A stretch of 53,751 nucleotides of DNA, taken from NCBI GenBank assembly GCA_900769875.1, contig CAAGII010000146.1:1-53751 (forward strand), read 5' to 3'. The stretch's first letter is position 1. Each line of letters starts with the position of its first letter. The notes below the pieces were generated by a model, which had not been told where the DNA came from, ran no database searches, and worked only from the letters and a program-made list of their open reading frames with translations. This document shows positions 9,105 through 16,907 of the stretch, piece by piece. Source of the stretch: Clostridia bacterium. GTDB lineage: Bacteria; Bacillota; Clostridia; Christensenellales; Aristaeellaceae. The position numbers and the translations under genes are program-made.

Positions 9105-9798
9105 GGGCTTCTCCTCCCATTGTCCTTTGCCATGCCGCCTGCGCGGCAGAGGGTACAAGCGCCTTGAGCCGCCTGCCCGCGTTCACCGCCACCGGATGCG
9201 CCGTAAGGCGCAGCATCGGCGCATCGCCCGGCGAATCGCCGTAGGCGAAGGACGCCGCCGCGTCCAGCGCCGCATGCTCCATGCGCAGATACGCATTCAG
9301 CCGCTGCGGCTTCTCATCGCCCTTGCAGTTGCCTTCGATTTCGCCTGTGTATCTGCCCTGCGCGTCCACGCGGCAGCGCGTGCTCAGCACTGCGTCCACC
9401 GGCAGAAACTCCGGCAGCACGCGCATGTATACATCCGCCGAGGCTGAAATGACAATCACGCGCCTGCCCGCGCAGCGGTGGCGCTCAAGCTCTGCCAGAG
9501 CGTCCGCAAACACCTTGCGGTACTGCTCCTCGCGGAAGAACGCGCGGGCGAGATCGTCCATCTCCCGCTGCGTCCTTCCCCGGATGAAGGACAGCGCCGT
9601 TTCCTTGGCACGGACGGTTTTGCCGGGGTCTAGCCGCTGCGAAAGAAAGGCAAGACCTGCCTTGGGCAGCTGCGTCCATGGCGCATAACCCTTTCTGACC
9701 GCAAAAATCAGGTAGGGGAGAATCGAGTCGCCTTTACAGAGCGTATCGTCAAAATCAAAAAGCGCGCAGGGAATCAGGCGCTCCGTCTGCCCATCCAA
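9082..9798 (-). CDS. HAD-superfamily subfamily IB phosphatase
   Basis: A 238-residue SerB-like HAD hydrolase. Motif I is D-F-D-D-T-L (nucleophile and acid/base Asp), motif II is I-S-A-S-A-D, the subfamily element is G-N-C-K-G-D-E-K-P, and motif IV is Y-G-D-S-P-G-D-A-P-M-L. Subfamily IB includes phosphoserine phosphatase and related phosphomonoesterases; the substrate is open. The start is a TTG at 9798 preceded by GGGGGAGGTGA with 5 nt spacing. The in-frame ATG at 9822 lies only ~8 bases from the -10 box at 9831-9836, so it would be at or before the transcript start. It is the first gene of the minus-strand cluster. Confidence 0.85.
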   Translation of the reverse strand: MDGQTERLIPCALFDFDDTLCKGDSILPYLIFAVRKGYAPWTQLPKAGLAFLSQRLDPGKTVRAKETALSFIRGRTQREMDDLARAFFREEQYRKVFADALAELERHRCAGRRVIVISASADVYMRVLPEFLPVDAVLSTRCRVDAQGRYTGEIEGNCKGDEKPQRLNAYLRMEHAALDAAASFAYGDSPGDAPMLRLTAHPVAVNAGRRLKALVPSAAQAAWQRTMGGEARARGTKD

Positions 9799-9830
9799 TG
9801 CCGTCACCTCCCCCTTGTGCATACCCGAAC

Positions 9831-9859
9831 ATTATATCAAACCCTAAGAGGTATTGCAA
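9831..9859 (-). promoter_or_regulatory. Sigma-70 promoter for the HAD-GNAT-rluB-mnmM-nudix cluster
   Basis: On the minus strand TTGCAA (9854-9859) and TATAAT (9831-9836) are 17 bp apart. The -35 box is its own reverse complement and is shared with the smpB promoter on the other strand. Confidence 0.78.
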
Positions 9860-9881
9860 TCTTTTCAGGATGTGCTATAAT
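9854..9881 (+). promoter_or_regulatory. Sigma-70 promoter for smpB (and perhaps ssrA)
   Basis: TTGCAA (9854-9859) and TATAAT (9876-9881) are 16 bp apart, facing smpB, using the same -35 hexamer as the divergent promoter. Confidence 0.75.
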
Positions 9882-9916
9882 AATTTCACCGCGGATCGTG
9901 AAAGGATGTGATTTTC

Positions 9917-10384
9917 GTGCCGCATCAGAAGGGCATCAAGACCGTGGCACAGAATCGCAAGGCGTTTCACGATTATTTCGTGGAGGAACGCTACGAGTGC
10001 GGGATCGAGCTGTACGGCACCGAGGTCAAGAGCATGCGGCAGGGTCGCGTGAATCTCAAGGAAAGCTGGGCGATCGTCCGCCATGGCGAGATCTGGGTCG
10101 AAAGCATGCACATCAGTCCCTATGAGCAGGGCAACATCTTCAACCGCGATCCCATGCGTTCCAAGCGTCTTTTGATGCACAAGAGCGAGATCCGCAAGCT
10201 GGAAGGGCTTGTGGCGAGGCAGGGCTACACGCTCGTCCCGCTGGAGGTCTACCTCAAGGACGGGCGGATGAAGCTGCAGCTCGGCTTGTGCCGCGGCAAG
10301 GCGGAGCACGACAAGCGCGACAGCATTGCCAAACGCGACGCGGATCGCGATATCCGCCGCGCACTGCGCGAGCACAACAGGTAA
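9917..10384 (+). CDS. smpB: SsrA-binding protein SmpB
   Basis: The 155-residue protein carries the SmpB signatures G-I-K-T-V-A-Q-N-R-K-A near the start, G-T-E-V-K-S-M-R-Q-G-R-V-N-L-K-E-S at about 36-52, and the basic C-terminal tail K-R-D-A-D-R-D-I-R-R-A-L. SmpB binds the tRNA-like domain of tmRNA and delivers it to stalled ribosomes; the tail senses the empty mRNA channel. A GTG at 9917 is chosen because AAAGGATGTGA, one mismatch from a perfect Shine-Dalgarno, ends 5 nt before it. A GTG at 9908 lies inside that site. The tmRNA gene begins 37 bp after the stop, so the two partners are adjacent. Confidence 0.95.
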   Translation: MPHQKGIKTVAQNRKAFHDYFVEERYECGIELYGTEVKSMRQGRVNLKESWAIVRHGEIWVESMHISPYEQGNIFNRDPMRSKRLLMHKSEIRKLEGLVARQGYTLVPLEVYLKDGRMKLQLGLCRGKAEHDKRDSIAKRDADRDIRRALREHNR

Positions 10385-10421
10385 GCCCATGAAACCATGA
10401 AGCGTATTGTCAGTTGAAAAT

Positions 10422-10765
10422 GGGGCTGATCCGGTTTCGACGGGGGTTGTCGAGGGCGGGATAAGCGAGCCGTGGACCCGGGCCACGATAAAACTGGGAA
10501 AAAAAGTAACTGACAATAACAATTACGCTTTCGCGGCCTAATCGGCCGTGACGGTGGCCCGGTTTGACCGCGTGGCCGGTCACCACCGTCATTAACGCGG
10601 TGCACGAGCATGCCTAAGCTTTGCAGCATGTCCGTAACATGAAGCTACTAACGCTGTCAGCCTGTCAATGGGCGGTCAGCTGAGGGAATGTCAAATCATT
10701 GACTGCGCTCGGAGAAAATCCCGTTTGCGAGCCTTCGGACAGGAGTTCGACTCTCCTCAGCTCCA
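10422..10765 (+). ncRNA. ssrA: Transfer-messenger RNA (tmRNA)
   Basis: The 5' end GGGGCTG (10422-10428) pairs over 7 bp (one G-U) with CAGCTCC (10758-10764) to form the acceptor stem, and A10765 is the discriminator; CCA does not appear to be encoded. Next to the 5' arm is the conserved ATCCGGTTTCGACGG, and next to the 3' arm the T-arm GGAGTTCGACTCTCC. The tag frame follows AGTAACT and reads GAC AAT AAC AAT TAC GCT TTC GCG GCC TAA (10512-10541), giving tag DNNNYAFAA after the first alanine. The C-terminal A-F-A-A suits recognition by Clp proteases. Length about 344 nt, normal for a one-piece tmRNA. Confidence 0.96.
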
Positions 10766-10774
10766 TACGCTTGA

Positions 10775-10826
10775 GAAATCCGATCTTCATCCCGATTGGG
10801 GATGGGTTCGGATTTCTTCTTTTTTC
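10775..10826 (+). terminator. Rho-independent terminator of smpB-ssrA
   Basis: GAAATCCGA (10775-10783) pairs with TCGGATTTC (10808-10816), with an inner CATCCC/GGGATG stem, followed by a T-rich run TTCTTTTTT. Confidence 0.9.
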
Positions 10827-10954
10827 TCGAGTGTTGCAGTCTAAAACACACGATGAGAGGGGAGCGGCAGGGACAAACAGTCGGCGGTTGCGGCAGCATT
10901 TCATGCGAATAACATTCATTCGCGCACATTTAGGCTTCATTCGTGCCAAGTCTA

Positions 10955-10983
10955 TTGCATCCTTTGAAAAAAGAGGATATAAT
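10955..10983 (+). promoter_or_regulatory. Promoter of the leucine-rich-repeat protein gene
   Basis: TTGCAT (10955-10960), a 17-bp spacer and TATAAT (10978-10983), about 80 bp upstream of the chosen start codon. The stretch between the ssrA terminator and this promoter shows nothing else. Confidence 0.75.
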
Positions 10984-11062
10984 TGCATTTGTAGGAAAAT
11001 ATCTTCATCGGGAAAACGATCGTATGGACCAAATGCACGGAGCGAACGCAGGAGGGATGCAG

Positions 11063-14000
11063 ATGAACAAGATGCTAAGGACACTGATTGCGCTGCTCGT
11101 TGTGCTGCTGCTGACGGCGGCAGGCAGCGCGCTGGCGGAGGTAATCCACAGCGGAACGTGGGGAGACAACCTGACCTGGTCGGTCAGCGACGATTACACG
11201 CTGACGATTTCCGGCGTCGGAGACATGCAGGATGGAGCGCTCGCAATCTATAGCTCCTCGATCAAGAAGATCGTGGTGGGGGAAGGCGTGACGAGCATCG
11301 GAGCGGATGCGTTCGATTCTTATAGCGCTCTCGAAGCGGTGGTGCTTCCGTCCACCCTGCAGAGCATCGGAGAGGATGCGTTCATTTACTGTTCCAATCT
11401 CCTCGCGGTGGAGATTCCGAACGGCGTGACGAGCATCGGAGCGCATGCGTTCGCCAGCTGCTCCAAGCTTGGCACGGTGAGCATTCCGTCCAGCGTGAAG
11501 AGCATCGGAAAGGAGGCCTTTGCTTATTGCTTCGCACTTTCGAGCGTCACGGGCGCAGAGGGCGTGGAGACGATCGGACAAGACGCGTTCGTGAAGTGCG
11601 GCGCTCTGCAAAGCTATCCCTGGTCGAATTGCCTGAAAAGCATAGGAGATACCGCCTTTAGCCAATGCGATCTTTCGAGCGTAGATCTCCCCGATACTGT
11701 GGAGACGATCGGGAATGCCGCGTTCTACAATAATGCGAACCTGACGCGCGCGACGCTGCCGGAAAACAAGAACTTCACGGCCATCCCCAAGAACTTGTTC
11801 ATATCGTGCGGAATGCTCAAAGCGGTGGAGGTGCCGGACAGCGTAACCAGCATCGGAGAGTACGCGTTCTATGATTGCACTTCCGCGGTGATCACGCTGC
11901 CGGACAACATCAGCACAATCGGAGCCGGCGCGCTCGGCAATGTCAATAAGATTATCTGCAATCCGGTCTCGACAACGGCGACCGTGATGCCTGGCGGCCA
12001 ATACTTTTTCGCGCCGGGCGCTCCCGATCTCTTGTTGTACTTCGACGGCAGCGACATCTGTCTTGAGAGCTACAGCGGCGCGGGCGGAGCGGTTACAATT
12101 CCGGCAGGTGTGAAAGAAATCGGACTCTGCGCTTTCATGGGCTGCGACAAGATCACGAGCGTGACGATCCCGGACAGCGTTACAAAGATCAGGGTGAACG
12201 CCTTCAATGGCTGCACCGGCCTGACAAGCGTGACGATTCCGGAAAGCGTGACGCTGATTCTCCAGAACGCATTCTACAACTGCTCCAGCCTGAAAAGCGT
12301 CAGCATTCCGTCGGGCGTGACGCGCATCGAAGATAACACCTTCTACGGCTGCGCCAGCCTGGAAAGCGTCAGCATTCCCTCGGGCGTGACGGTTATCGGC
12401 ATCAGCGCCTTCGAGGGCTGCGCCAGCCTGACGGACGTGACGCTTCCGTCGGGGATCACGGAAATTTCAAATACCACCTTCAAGGGCTGCGCCAGCCTGA
12501 CGGACATCGATATTCCCTCGGGCGTGACGAGTATCGGCGAAAGAGCCTTCGAGGGCTGCGCCGGCCTGACGGACGTGACCATTCCGAACAGCGTTACAAA
12601 AATCTGGTCGTACACCTTCAAGGACTGCACCTCTGCGACGATCACGCTGCCGGACGATGCCATCTCGTCTATTCGAACTTTCGAAAATGTGAAGGCCGTC
12701 GTCTGCGAGGTGCATACGAAAGCCGCACGAAACCTGGAATGTCCCTTTATTCTGAAATCCAACCCGCATTTCAAGCTGATACAGCTCAACGAATCCAGTG
12801 CGAAAGTCGTGTCATACAGTGGGCCGACGGACTATGTGGTGATTCCGGATTACGTCACCGAATGGATTGATTCGACAACTAAAATTGTCAACCTGTGTTT
12901 GCCGGATACGCTGGATGAGAAATGCAACTTCCAGCTCAAGGCGCGGAACGTCACCATTCCTGAGTGTAAGGATGCAACGTATTGGAATCTTCTTAGTTTT
13001 GATTCGATAGAGAAGATCTGGCTGCCGGACAACGTTGAACCATCCTGTTTGTATGGCAGTCTCGTTTTTACAACCGCACCCGTGGTCTATGGCAGCGCGG
13101 GCAGCCGTGCGCAGGACTGGGCCGATTATTACGAGCTTAAGTTCTGCGCGGTCGATTCGGAGAATCCGTACCACATCAGCATGAACGGAAGTACGACGCT
13201 GGGTATGGACGTGGGTGAGGTGTACACGCTGAACGCGGAGGACTGTACTGTCTTCCCCTATCCCGCAGGATACGGCGGCGTGTACAGCTTCGCGCTGGAG
13301 GGCGACGCGGCGACGCTGGAGGGCAACGCCATCACGGCTCTGAAGGAGGGCGAAGCGACGCTGAAGGTGACGCTGGACGGCAAGTATACCTCGGATATTC
13401 TGCTGACCGTGCATCCGGCGTTGCAGAGATTTGATCTTATCTCGGCCCAAATTGCCAAGCGGGGCGCGGAGTTCATCGTCGAGGCGCTCATTCCTGCGTC
13501 TGAGAACTCCGTCGGCAGGCTGACCTGGATTCAGGACGGCGAGGTGGTCTATATCGGCACGGAGCACACGCGTAGGCTGACCGCGCCCGCCACGGGAGAC
13601 CAAACGGTCGTCCGCATCACTGCGCCCAGCGGCGTGTCCCACGAGGTGACGCTCAAGCTGTACGACAGTATCTCCGATCCGTATCTGGATCCGAAGCTGT
13701 ATGATGAAGCGTCGGGAGAGTATGTTGCCGCGCTCAACGATCCGCTGCACATCTATGTGGACGTCGACGGCGAAACGCTGGTCGATGACCGGGGCAGCTA
13801 TGCTTACATGGTTTACAGCAACTATTTCTGGTTTGAGAATGGCGTTCTCTATGCAGGGAACAAAGTCGTAGATAGCCACAACTTTACTGTGTGCGACTTT
13901 ATGGGCAAGAAACACATGTTCAACGTCTCCATCCGGTGTACGCATCTGAATACGGAACAGCGGGATGAGCAACAGCCCACCTGCGAGTTTGGTGCCCTTA

Positions 14001-14911
14001 AGGCTTTCACGTTTTGCAATGACTGTGAAAGTATAATCATTAACGTCGACGGCGAGACGGTTGCCATCAAATATGAAGATATCTATGACCCTGCTATTTT
14101 TGCAAAGTACCACACATACTACTACATCATGCCTCTCCGCCATAAGGACAAAACCCTGATGGAGGCGAAGGCTCCCACCTGCACCGAGCCGGGCCACATC
14201 GAATGTTACGATTGCAACTATTGCGGCGAGCACTTTACGCTGGCGGAGAACGGCGAATATGACAAGCTGGAAATGTCCGCTTGGCAGATTCCCGCCACCG
14301 GACATCAGAATCTGACCCCGACCGAAGCGTCCGCCCCCAACTGCACGGAAGCTGGCAACAGCGCGTACTACACCTGCAATGACTGCGGCGCGTTCTGCGT
14401 GAAGGATGGCGAGAGCTATACCGAGGTGGAGAAGGACAGCTGGGTGATCCCCGCTACCGGACATCTGCATCTGACCCCGACCGAAGCATCCAATCCCACC
14501 TGCGCAAAGCCCGGCAACAGCGCGTATTACACCTGTGATGACTGCGGCGCGTTCTTCGTGAAGGATGGCGAGAGCTATACCGAGGTGGAGAAGGACAGCT
14601 GGGTGATTCCGGTGGTGAACATCCATCACGCGGTGAACTCCACCTGCAGCGATTGCGGAAGGATCTTCAAACTGTCCGGAACTGCGAATATGACGCTGCC
14701 GGCTTCGCTCAGCGAAATCAAGGAGGAGGCATTGATCGGCGCAACGATGCGTGTTATCATCGTGCCGGACAGCTGCACGGTCATCGGCAAACGCGCGTTC
14801 GCAGACTGCTTGCAGCTGCGATATGTCTTCCTTCCGGCGGCACTGGAGGGCAAGCTGCCCGATGACGCCTTTGAGGGATGCAGCACCGACATCCATCTGA
14901 TCTACCAGTAA
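11063..14911 (+). CDS. Secreted BspA-type leucine-rich-repeat protein with Ig-like and CxxC modules
   Basis: The 1282-residue product has a signal peptide ending in GSALA-EV near residue 26. Residues ~60-545 are LRR_5 (BspA) repeats of about 23 residues with the pattern L-x-x-V-x-I-P-x-S-V-T-x-I-G-x-x-A-F-x-G-C. Residues ~700-870 look like two Ig-like (BIG-type) domains. Residues ~955-1205 contain three or more related modules with paired C-x-x-C and the phrases T-P-T-E-A-S and E-K-D-S-W-V-I-P, and a last LRR patch closes the protein. BspA-like proteins sit on the cell surface and bind host or matrix proteins. No LPXTG or SLH anchor is visible. The ATG at 11063 is chosen because GGAGG lies 7 nt upstream and the signal peptide starts there; an ATG at 11057 is too close. 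Confidence 0.88.
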   Translation: MNKMLRTLIALLVVLLLTAAGSALAEVIHSGTWGDNLTWSVSDDYTLTISGVGDMQDGALAIYSSSIKKIVVGEGVTSIGADAFDSYSALEAVVLPSTLQSIGEDAFIYCSNLLAVEIPNGVTSIGAHAFASCSKLGTVSIPSSVKSIGKEAFAYCFALSSVTGAEGVETIGQDAFVKCGALQSYPWSNCLKSIGDTAFSQCDLSSVDLPDTVETIGNAAFYNNANLTRATLPENKNFTAIPKNLFISCGMLKAVEVPDSVTSIGEYAFYDCTSAVITLPDNISTIGAGALGNVNKIICNPVSTTATVMPGGQYFFAPGAPDLLLYFDGSDICLESYSGAGGAVTIPAGVKEIGLCAFMGCDKITSVTIPDSVTKIRVNAFNGCTGLTSVTIPESVTLILQNAFYNCSSLKSVSIPSGVTRIEDNTFYGCASLESVSIPSGVTVIGISAFEGCASLTDVTLPSGITEISNTTFKGCASLTDIDIPSGVTSIGERAFEGCAGLTDVTIPNSVTKIWSYTFKDCTSATITLPDDAISSIRTFENVKAVVCEVHTKAARNLECPFILKSNPHFKLIQLNESSAKVVSYSGPTDYVVIPDYVTEWIDSTTKIVNLCLPDTLDEKCNFQLKARNVTIPECKDATYWNLLSFDSIEKIWLPDNVEPSCLYGSLVFTTAPVVYGSAGSRAQDWADYYELKFCAVDSENPYHISMNGSTTLGMDVGEVYTLNAEDCTVFPYPAGYGGVYSFALEGDAATLEGNAITALKEGEATLKVTLDGKYTSDILLTVHPALQRFDLISAQIAKRGAEFIVEALIPASENSVGRLTWIQDGEVVYIGTEHTRRLTAPATGDQTVVRITAPSGVSHEVTLKLYDSISDPYLDPKLYDEASGEYVAALNDPLHIYVDVDGETLVDDRGSYAYMVYSNYFWFENGVLYAGNKVVDSHNFTVCDFMGKKHMFNVSIRCTHLNTEQRDEQQPTCEFGALKAFTFCNDCESIIINVDGETVAIKYEDIYDPAIFAKYHTYYYIMPLRHKDKTLMEAKAPTCTEPGHIECYDCNYCGEHFTLAENGEYDKLEMSAWQIPATGHQNLTPTEASAPNCTEAGNSAYYTCNDCGAFCVKDGESYTEVEKDSWVIPATGHLHLTPTEASNPTCAKPGNSAYYTCDDCGAFFVKDGESYTEVEKDSWVIPVVNIHHAVNSTCSDCGRIFKLSGTANMTLPASLSEIKEEALIGATMRVIIVPDSCTVIGKRAFADCLQLRYVFLPAALEGKLPDDAFEGCSTDIHLIYQ

Positions 14912-14944
14912 TGCACAGGCATTACGCCAATCCGAAGTGATATG

Positions 14945-15008
14945 CTCCCCCTGAGGTAAACACTGGGAAACACAAAATCGGTGAGCTTCAGGGGGAGGTT
15001 TTCGGTTT
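14945..15008 (+). terminator. Long-loop hairpin after the LRR gene
   Basis: CTCCCCCTGA (14945-14954) and TCAGGGGGAG (14988-14997) form a perfect 10-bp stem with a 33-nt loop, followed by GTTTTCGGTTT. Probable terminator with an imperfect T-run. Confidence 0.6.
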
Positions 15009-15044
15009 GTCACGGTAAGTGATGATCAAAGCTCGCTTATTATA

Positions 15045-15073
15045 TTGACAAGCGTCGATGTATGTGCTATCAT
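15045..15073 (+). promoter_or_regulatory. Promoter and likely operator of the arsR-permease operon
   Basis: TTGACA (15045-15050), a 17-bp spacer and TATCAT (15068-15073). ATGTG and CACAT flank the -10 box as an inverted repeat, and CGCTT/AAGCG flank the -35 box. Either would suit autorepression by an ArsR-type dimer. Confidence 0.7.
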
Positions 15074-15107
15074 CACACATGCAAAAGCATCAATGTGAGG
15101 TGAAAGC

Positions 15108-15419
15108 ATGGTTGCGATGGATGTGGCGCTCATCTGCAAAGCGCTTGCCGATGTAAACCGGCTGGAAATCGTGCGGCTGCTGGCGGATGGCGAAAAGTGC
15201 GGCTGCAGGCTGCTGGAGCGCTTTGCCATCAGCCAGCCGACCCTGTCCCATCACATGAAAACCCTTGTGGAGTGTGATCTGGTAAGGGACAGAAGAGAAG
15301 GAAAACGGCACTACTATTCGCTCAATGGCGAGACGCTTGCGGCCTTCAGGCAGTTCATAGACAGCCTTGCGCCGCAAGCGTGCTTTGATCAAGGTCAGGG
15401 AGGAGGCTGCGCGGTATGA
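15108..15419 (+). CDS. ArsR/SmtB-family metalloregulator
   Basis: A 103-residue winged-helix protein with the ArsR layout: A-L-A-D-V-N-R-L-E-I-V-R-L-L near the start and the recognition helix I-S-Q-P-T-L-S-H-H-M-K-T-L at about 43-55. The turn E-K-C-G-C (residues 29-33) matches the alpha-3 C-x-C thiolate site that binds As(III)/Sb(III) or soft metals in ArsR proteins, and two more cysteines lie at the C-terminus. Such proteins repress their own operon until ligand binds. The ATG at 15108 follows GAGGTG by 5 nt. Its stop overlaps the permease start (ATGA), so the two are coupled. The inducer is inferred from the cysteine pattern and from the next gene. Confidence 0.9.
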   Translation: MVAMDVALICKALADVNRLEIVRLLADGEKCGCRLLERFAISQPTLSHHMKTLVECDLVRDRREGKRHYYSLNGETLAAFRQFIDSLAPQACFDQGQGGGCAV

Positions 15420-16411
15420 GCGGTTTCATCATGGATCAGGTACTGGGCATGAAGTGGCTGAATCAGGCAATCGGTCGCCTTGTCTCCTTGATCGGACTGG
15501 ACGTGGAGACAAGGCTTGGCGGCAGCGTCCGGTTCTTCCTGTTTGACGTCATCAAGATCACCGTGCTGCTGTGCGTACTGATCTACGCGATTTCCTATAT
15601 CCAGAGCTATTTTCCGCCGGAACGCAGCCGGAAAATCATGGGGTGCTTCCGCGGGATCGGAGCCAACATCGTCGCGGCGCTGTTGGGTACTGTGACGCCT
15701 TTCTGTAGCTGCTCGTCCATTCCGCTGTTCATCGGCTTTACCAGCGCAGGACTGCCGCTGGGGGTGACCTTTTCCTTCCTGATTTCATCGCCCATGGTTG
15801 ATCTTGGCAGTCTTGTGCTGCTGATGAGCATCTTTGGCATTCGGGTAGCGGTGCTCTATGTGGCGCTGGGGCTGCTCATCGCCGTAGCTGGCGGAACGCT
15901 GATTGAGAAGCTGCGCATGGAGGATCAGGTGGAGGAGTTCATTCGCACGGCGCACGCGGCTGAGTTTGCGTCGCCTGCGATTTCGCAGAAGGAGCGCCTT
16001 CGCTATGCACGGGATCAGGTACTCGGCACGCTCCGAAAGGTGTTCCCCTACATTCTCATCGGCGTCGCTATTGGCGCTGTGATTCACAACTGGATACCGG
16101 AAAGCTGGGTATACAGCGTGCTGGGCAGTAAAAACCCCTTTGGCGTCGTGCTTGCGACGCTGATCGGCATCCCGATGTACGCGGACATCTTCGGCACGGT
16201 TCCCATCGCGGAGGCGCTGCTGGGCAAGGGCGCGCAGCTGGGCACGGTGCTTGCGTTCATGATGGGCGTGACCACACTGTCGCTGCCGTCGATGATTATG
16301 CTCAGAAAGGCCATCAGGCCGAAGCTGCTGGGCGCGTTTGTTGCCATATGCACGGTTGGCATCGTGCTTGTCGGCTATCTCTTTAACGGGTTTCAGGGAC
16401 TCATTGGATGA
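15416..16411 (+). CDS. ArsP/SO_0444-type permease (organoarsenical or metal efflux)
   Basis: The 331-residue integral membrane protein belongs to the DUF318 permease family (PF03773). It has about eight hydrophobic segments and the family hallmark T-P-F-C-S-C-S-S-I-P near residue 98, plus a second inverted-repeat half with G-I-P-M-Y-A-D. ArsP members export trivalent organoarsenicals and use the conserved cysteines for substrate binding. The position between an ArsR regulator and a CxxC thioredoxin-fold protein is the usual Firmicutes arrangement for this family. The exact substrate is inference; a role with another thiophilic metal is possible. Confidence 0.87.
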   Translation: MSGFIMDQVLGMKWLNQAIGRLVSLIGLDVETRLGGSVRFFLFDVIKITVLLCVLIYAISYIQSYFPPERSRKIMGCFRGIGANIVAALLGTVTPFCSCSSIPLFIGFTSAGLPLGVTFSFLISSPMVDLGSLVLLMSIFGIRVAVLYVALGLLIAVAGGTLIEKLRMEDQVEEFIRTAHAAEFASPAISQKERLRYARDQVLGTLRKVFPYILIGVAIGAVIHNWIPESWVYSVLGSKNPFGVVLATLIGIPMYADIFGTVPIAEALLGKGAQLGTVLAFMMGVTTLSLPSMIMLRKAIRPKLLGAFVAICTVGIVLVGYLFNGFQGLIG

Positions 16412-16427
16412 TAAAGGAGGATACCTC

Positions 16428-16784
16428 ATGGCGTTTTTCGGGTTTGGCAGGAAGGAAGAGACGAAGGAACAGAAGGGCTGCTGCGCAGGAAGCCCCGATG
16501 CGCAGACCATGCGCAGGACTGAGGACGAAATGCGCGAGCATGGCGTCAAGGTGCTTGGCGGGGGATGCTCCAGATGCAATCGGCTGGAGGCTGCCGCTGT
16601 GGATGCGCTCAGAGAGCTGGGCATGGAGCCCGTCGTTGACCATGTGCGCGACTACGGTGCGATCGCGGCCTACGGCGTGATGAGCACACCGGCGCTGGTC
16701 ATCGACGGCAAGGTTGTTTCCAGCGGCAGGGTGCTCAGCAAGGATGAAATCATCGGGCTTCTCAGGACTGCCCGCGGCTGCTGA
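16428..16784 (+). CDS. Thioredoxin-fold redox-active disulfide protein
   Basis: This 118-residue protein carries a C-terminal thioredoxin-like domain whose active site is G-G-G-C-S-R-C-N (C-x-x-C near residues 45-48) and whose cis-proline loop is S-T-P-A-L-V-I-D-G-K. This matches the small 'redox-active disulfide protein 2' family commonly encoded beside DUF318 permeases. The ~38-residue N-terminal extension contains a C-C pair (residues 18-19) and charged residues, and may bind metal. AAAGGAGG lies 8 nt upstream of the ATG at 16428. It probably supplies or senses thiol state for the adjacent permease; no direct evidence shows its partner. Confidence 0.85.
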   Translation: MAFFGFGRKEETKEQKGCCAGSPDAQTMRRTEDEMREHGVKVLGGGCSRCNRLEAAAVDALRELGMEPVVDHVRDYGAIAAYGVMSTPALVIDGKVVSSGRVLSKDEIIGLLRTARGC

Positions 16785-16801
16785 AGCGCATCAAAACAAG
16801 G

Positions 16802-16891
16802 CCTCCTGCCTTGGATACGCTCCCTCGTGAGAGACAGTGATACAGAACACTGTCCGTCATGAAGGGAGCATATCTTTTTCAAGGCAGGAGG
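16802..16891. repeat. 90-nt almost perfect hairpin between convergent genes
   Basis: Outer arms CCTCCTGCCTTG (16802-16813) and CAAGGCAGGAGG (16880-16891) pair over 12 bp. Inner pairs are GATA/TATC, GCTCCCT/AGGGAGC, CGTGA/TCATG and GACAGTG/CACTGTC, leaving an 8-nt loop (16840-16847). It separates the thioredoxin gene from the convergent ABC gene. It may be a bidirectional terminator, although T-runs are poor, or a small palindromic mobile element. Confidence 0.8.
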
Positions 16892-16907
16892 TCATTTCAG
16901 GTGCGGA

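Noticed and set aside
10765..10768. Encoded CCA at the tmRNA 3' end
   Set aside because: Bases after the discriminator are TAC; reading CCA at 10763-10765 would break the 7-bp acceptor stem.
12812..15013. 733-codon minus-strand frame over the LRR gene
   Set aside because: Antisense shadow of the LRR protein; no ribosome site and no recognisable domain.
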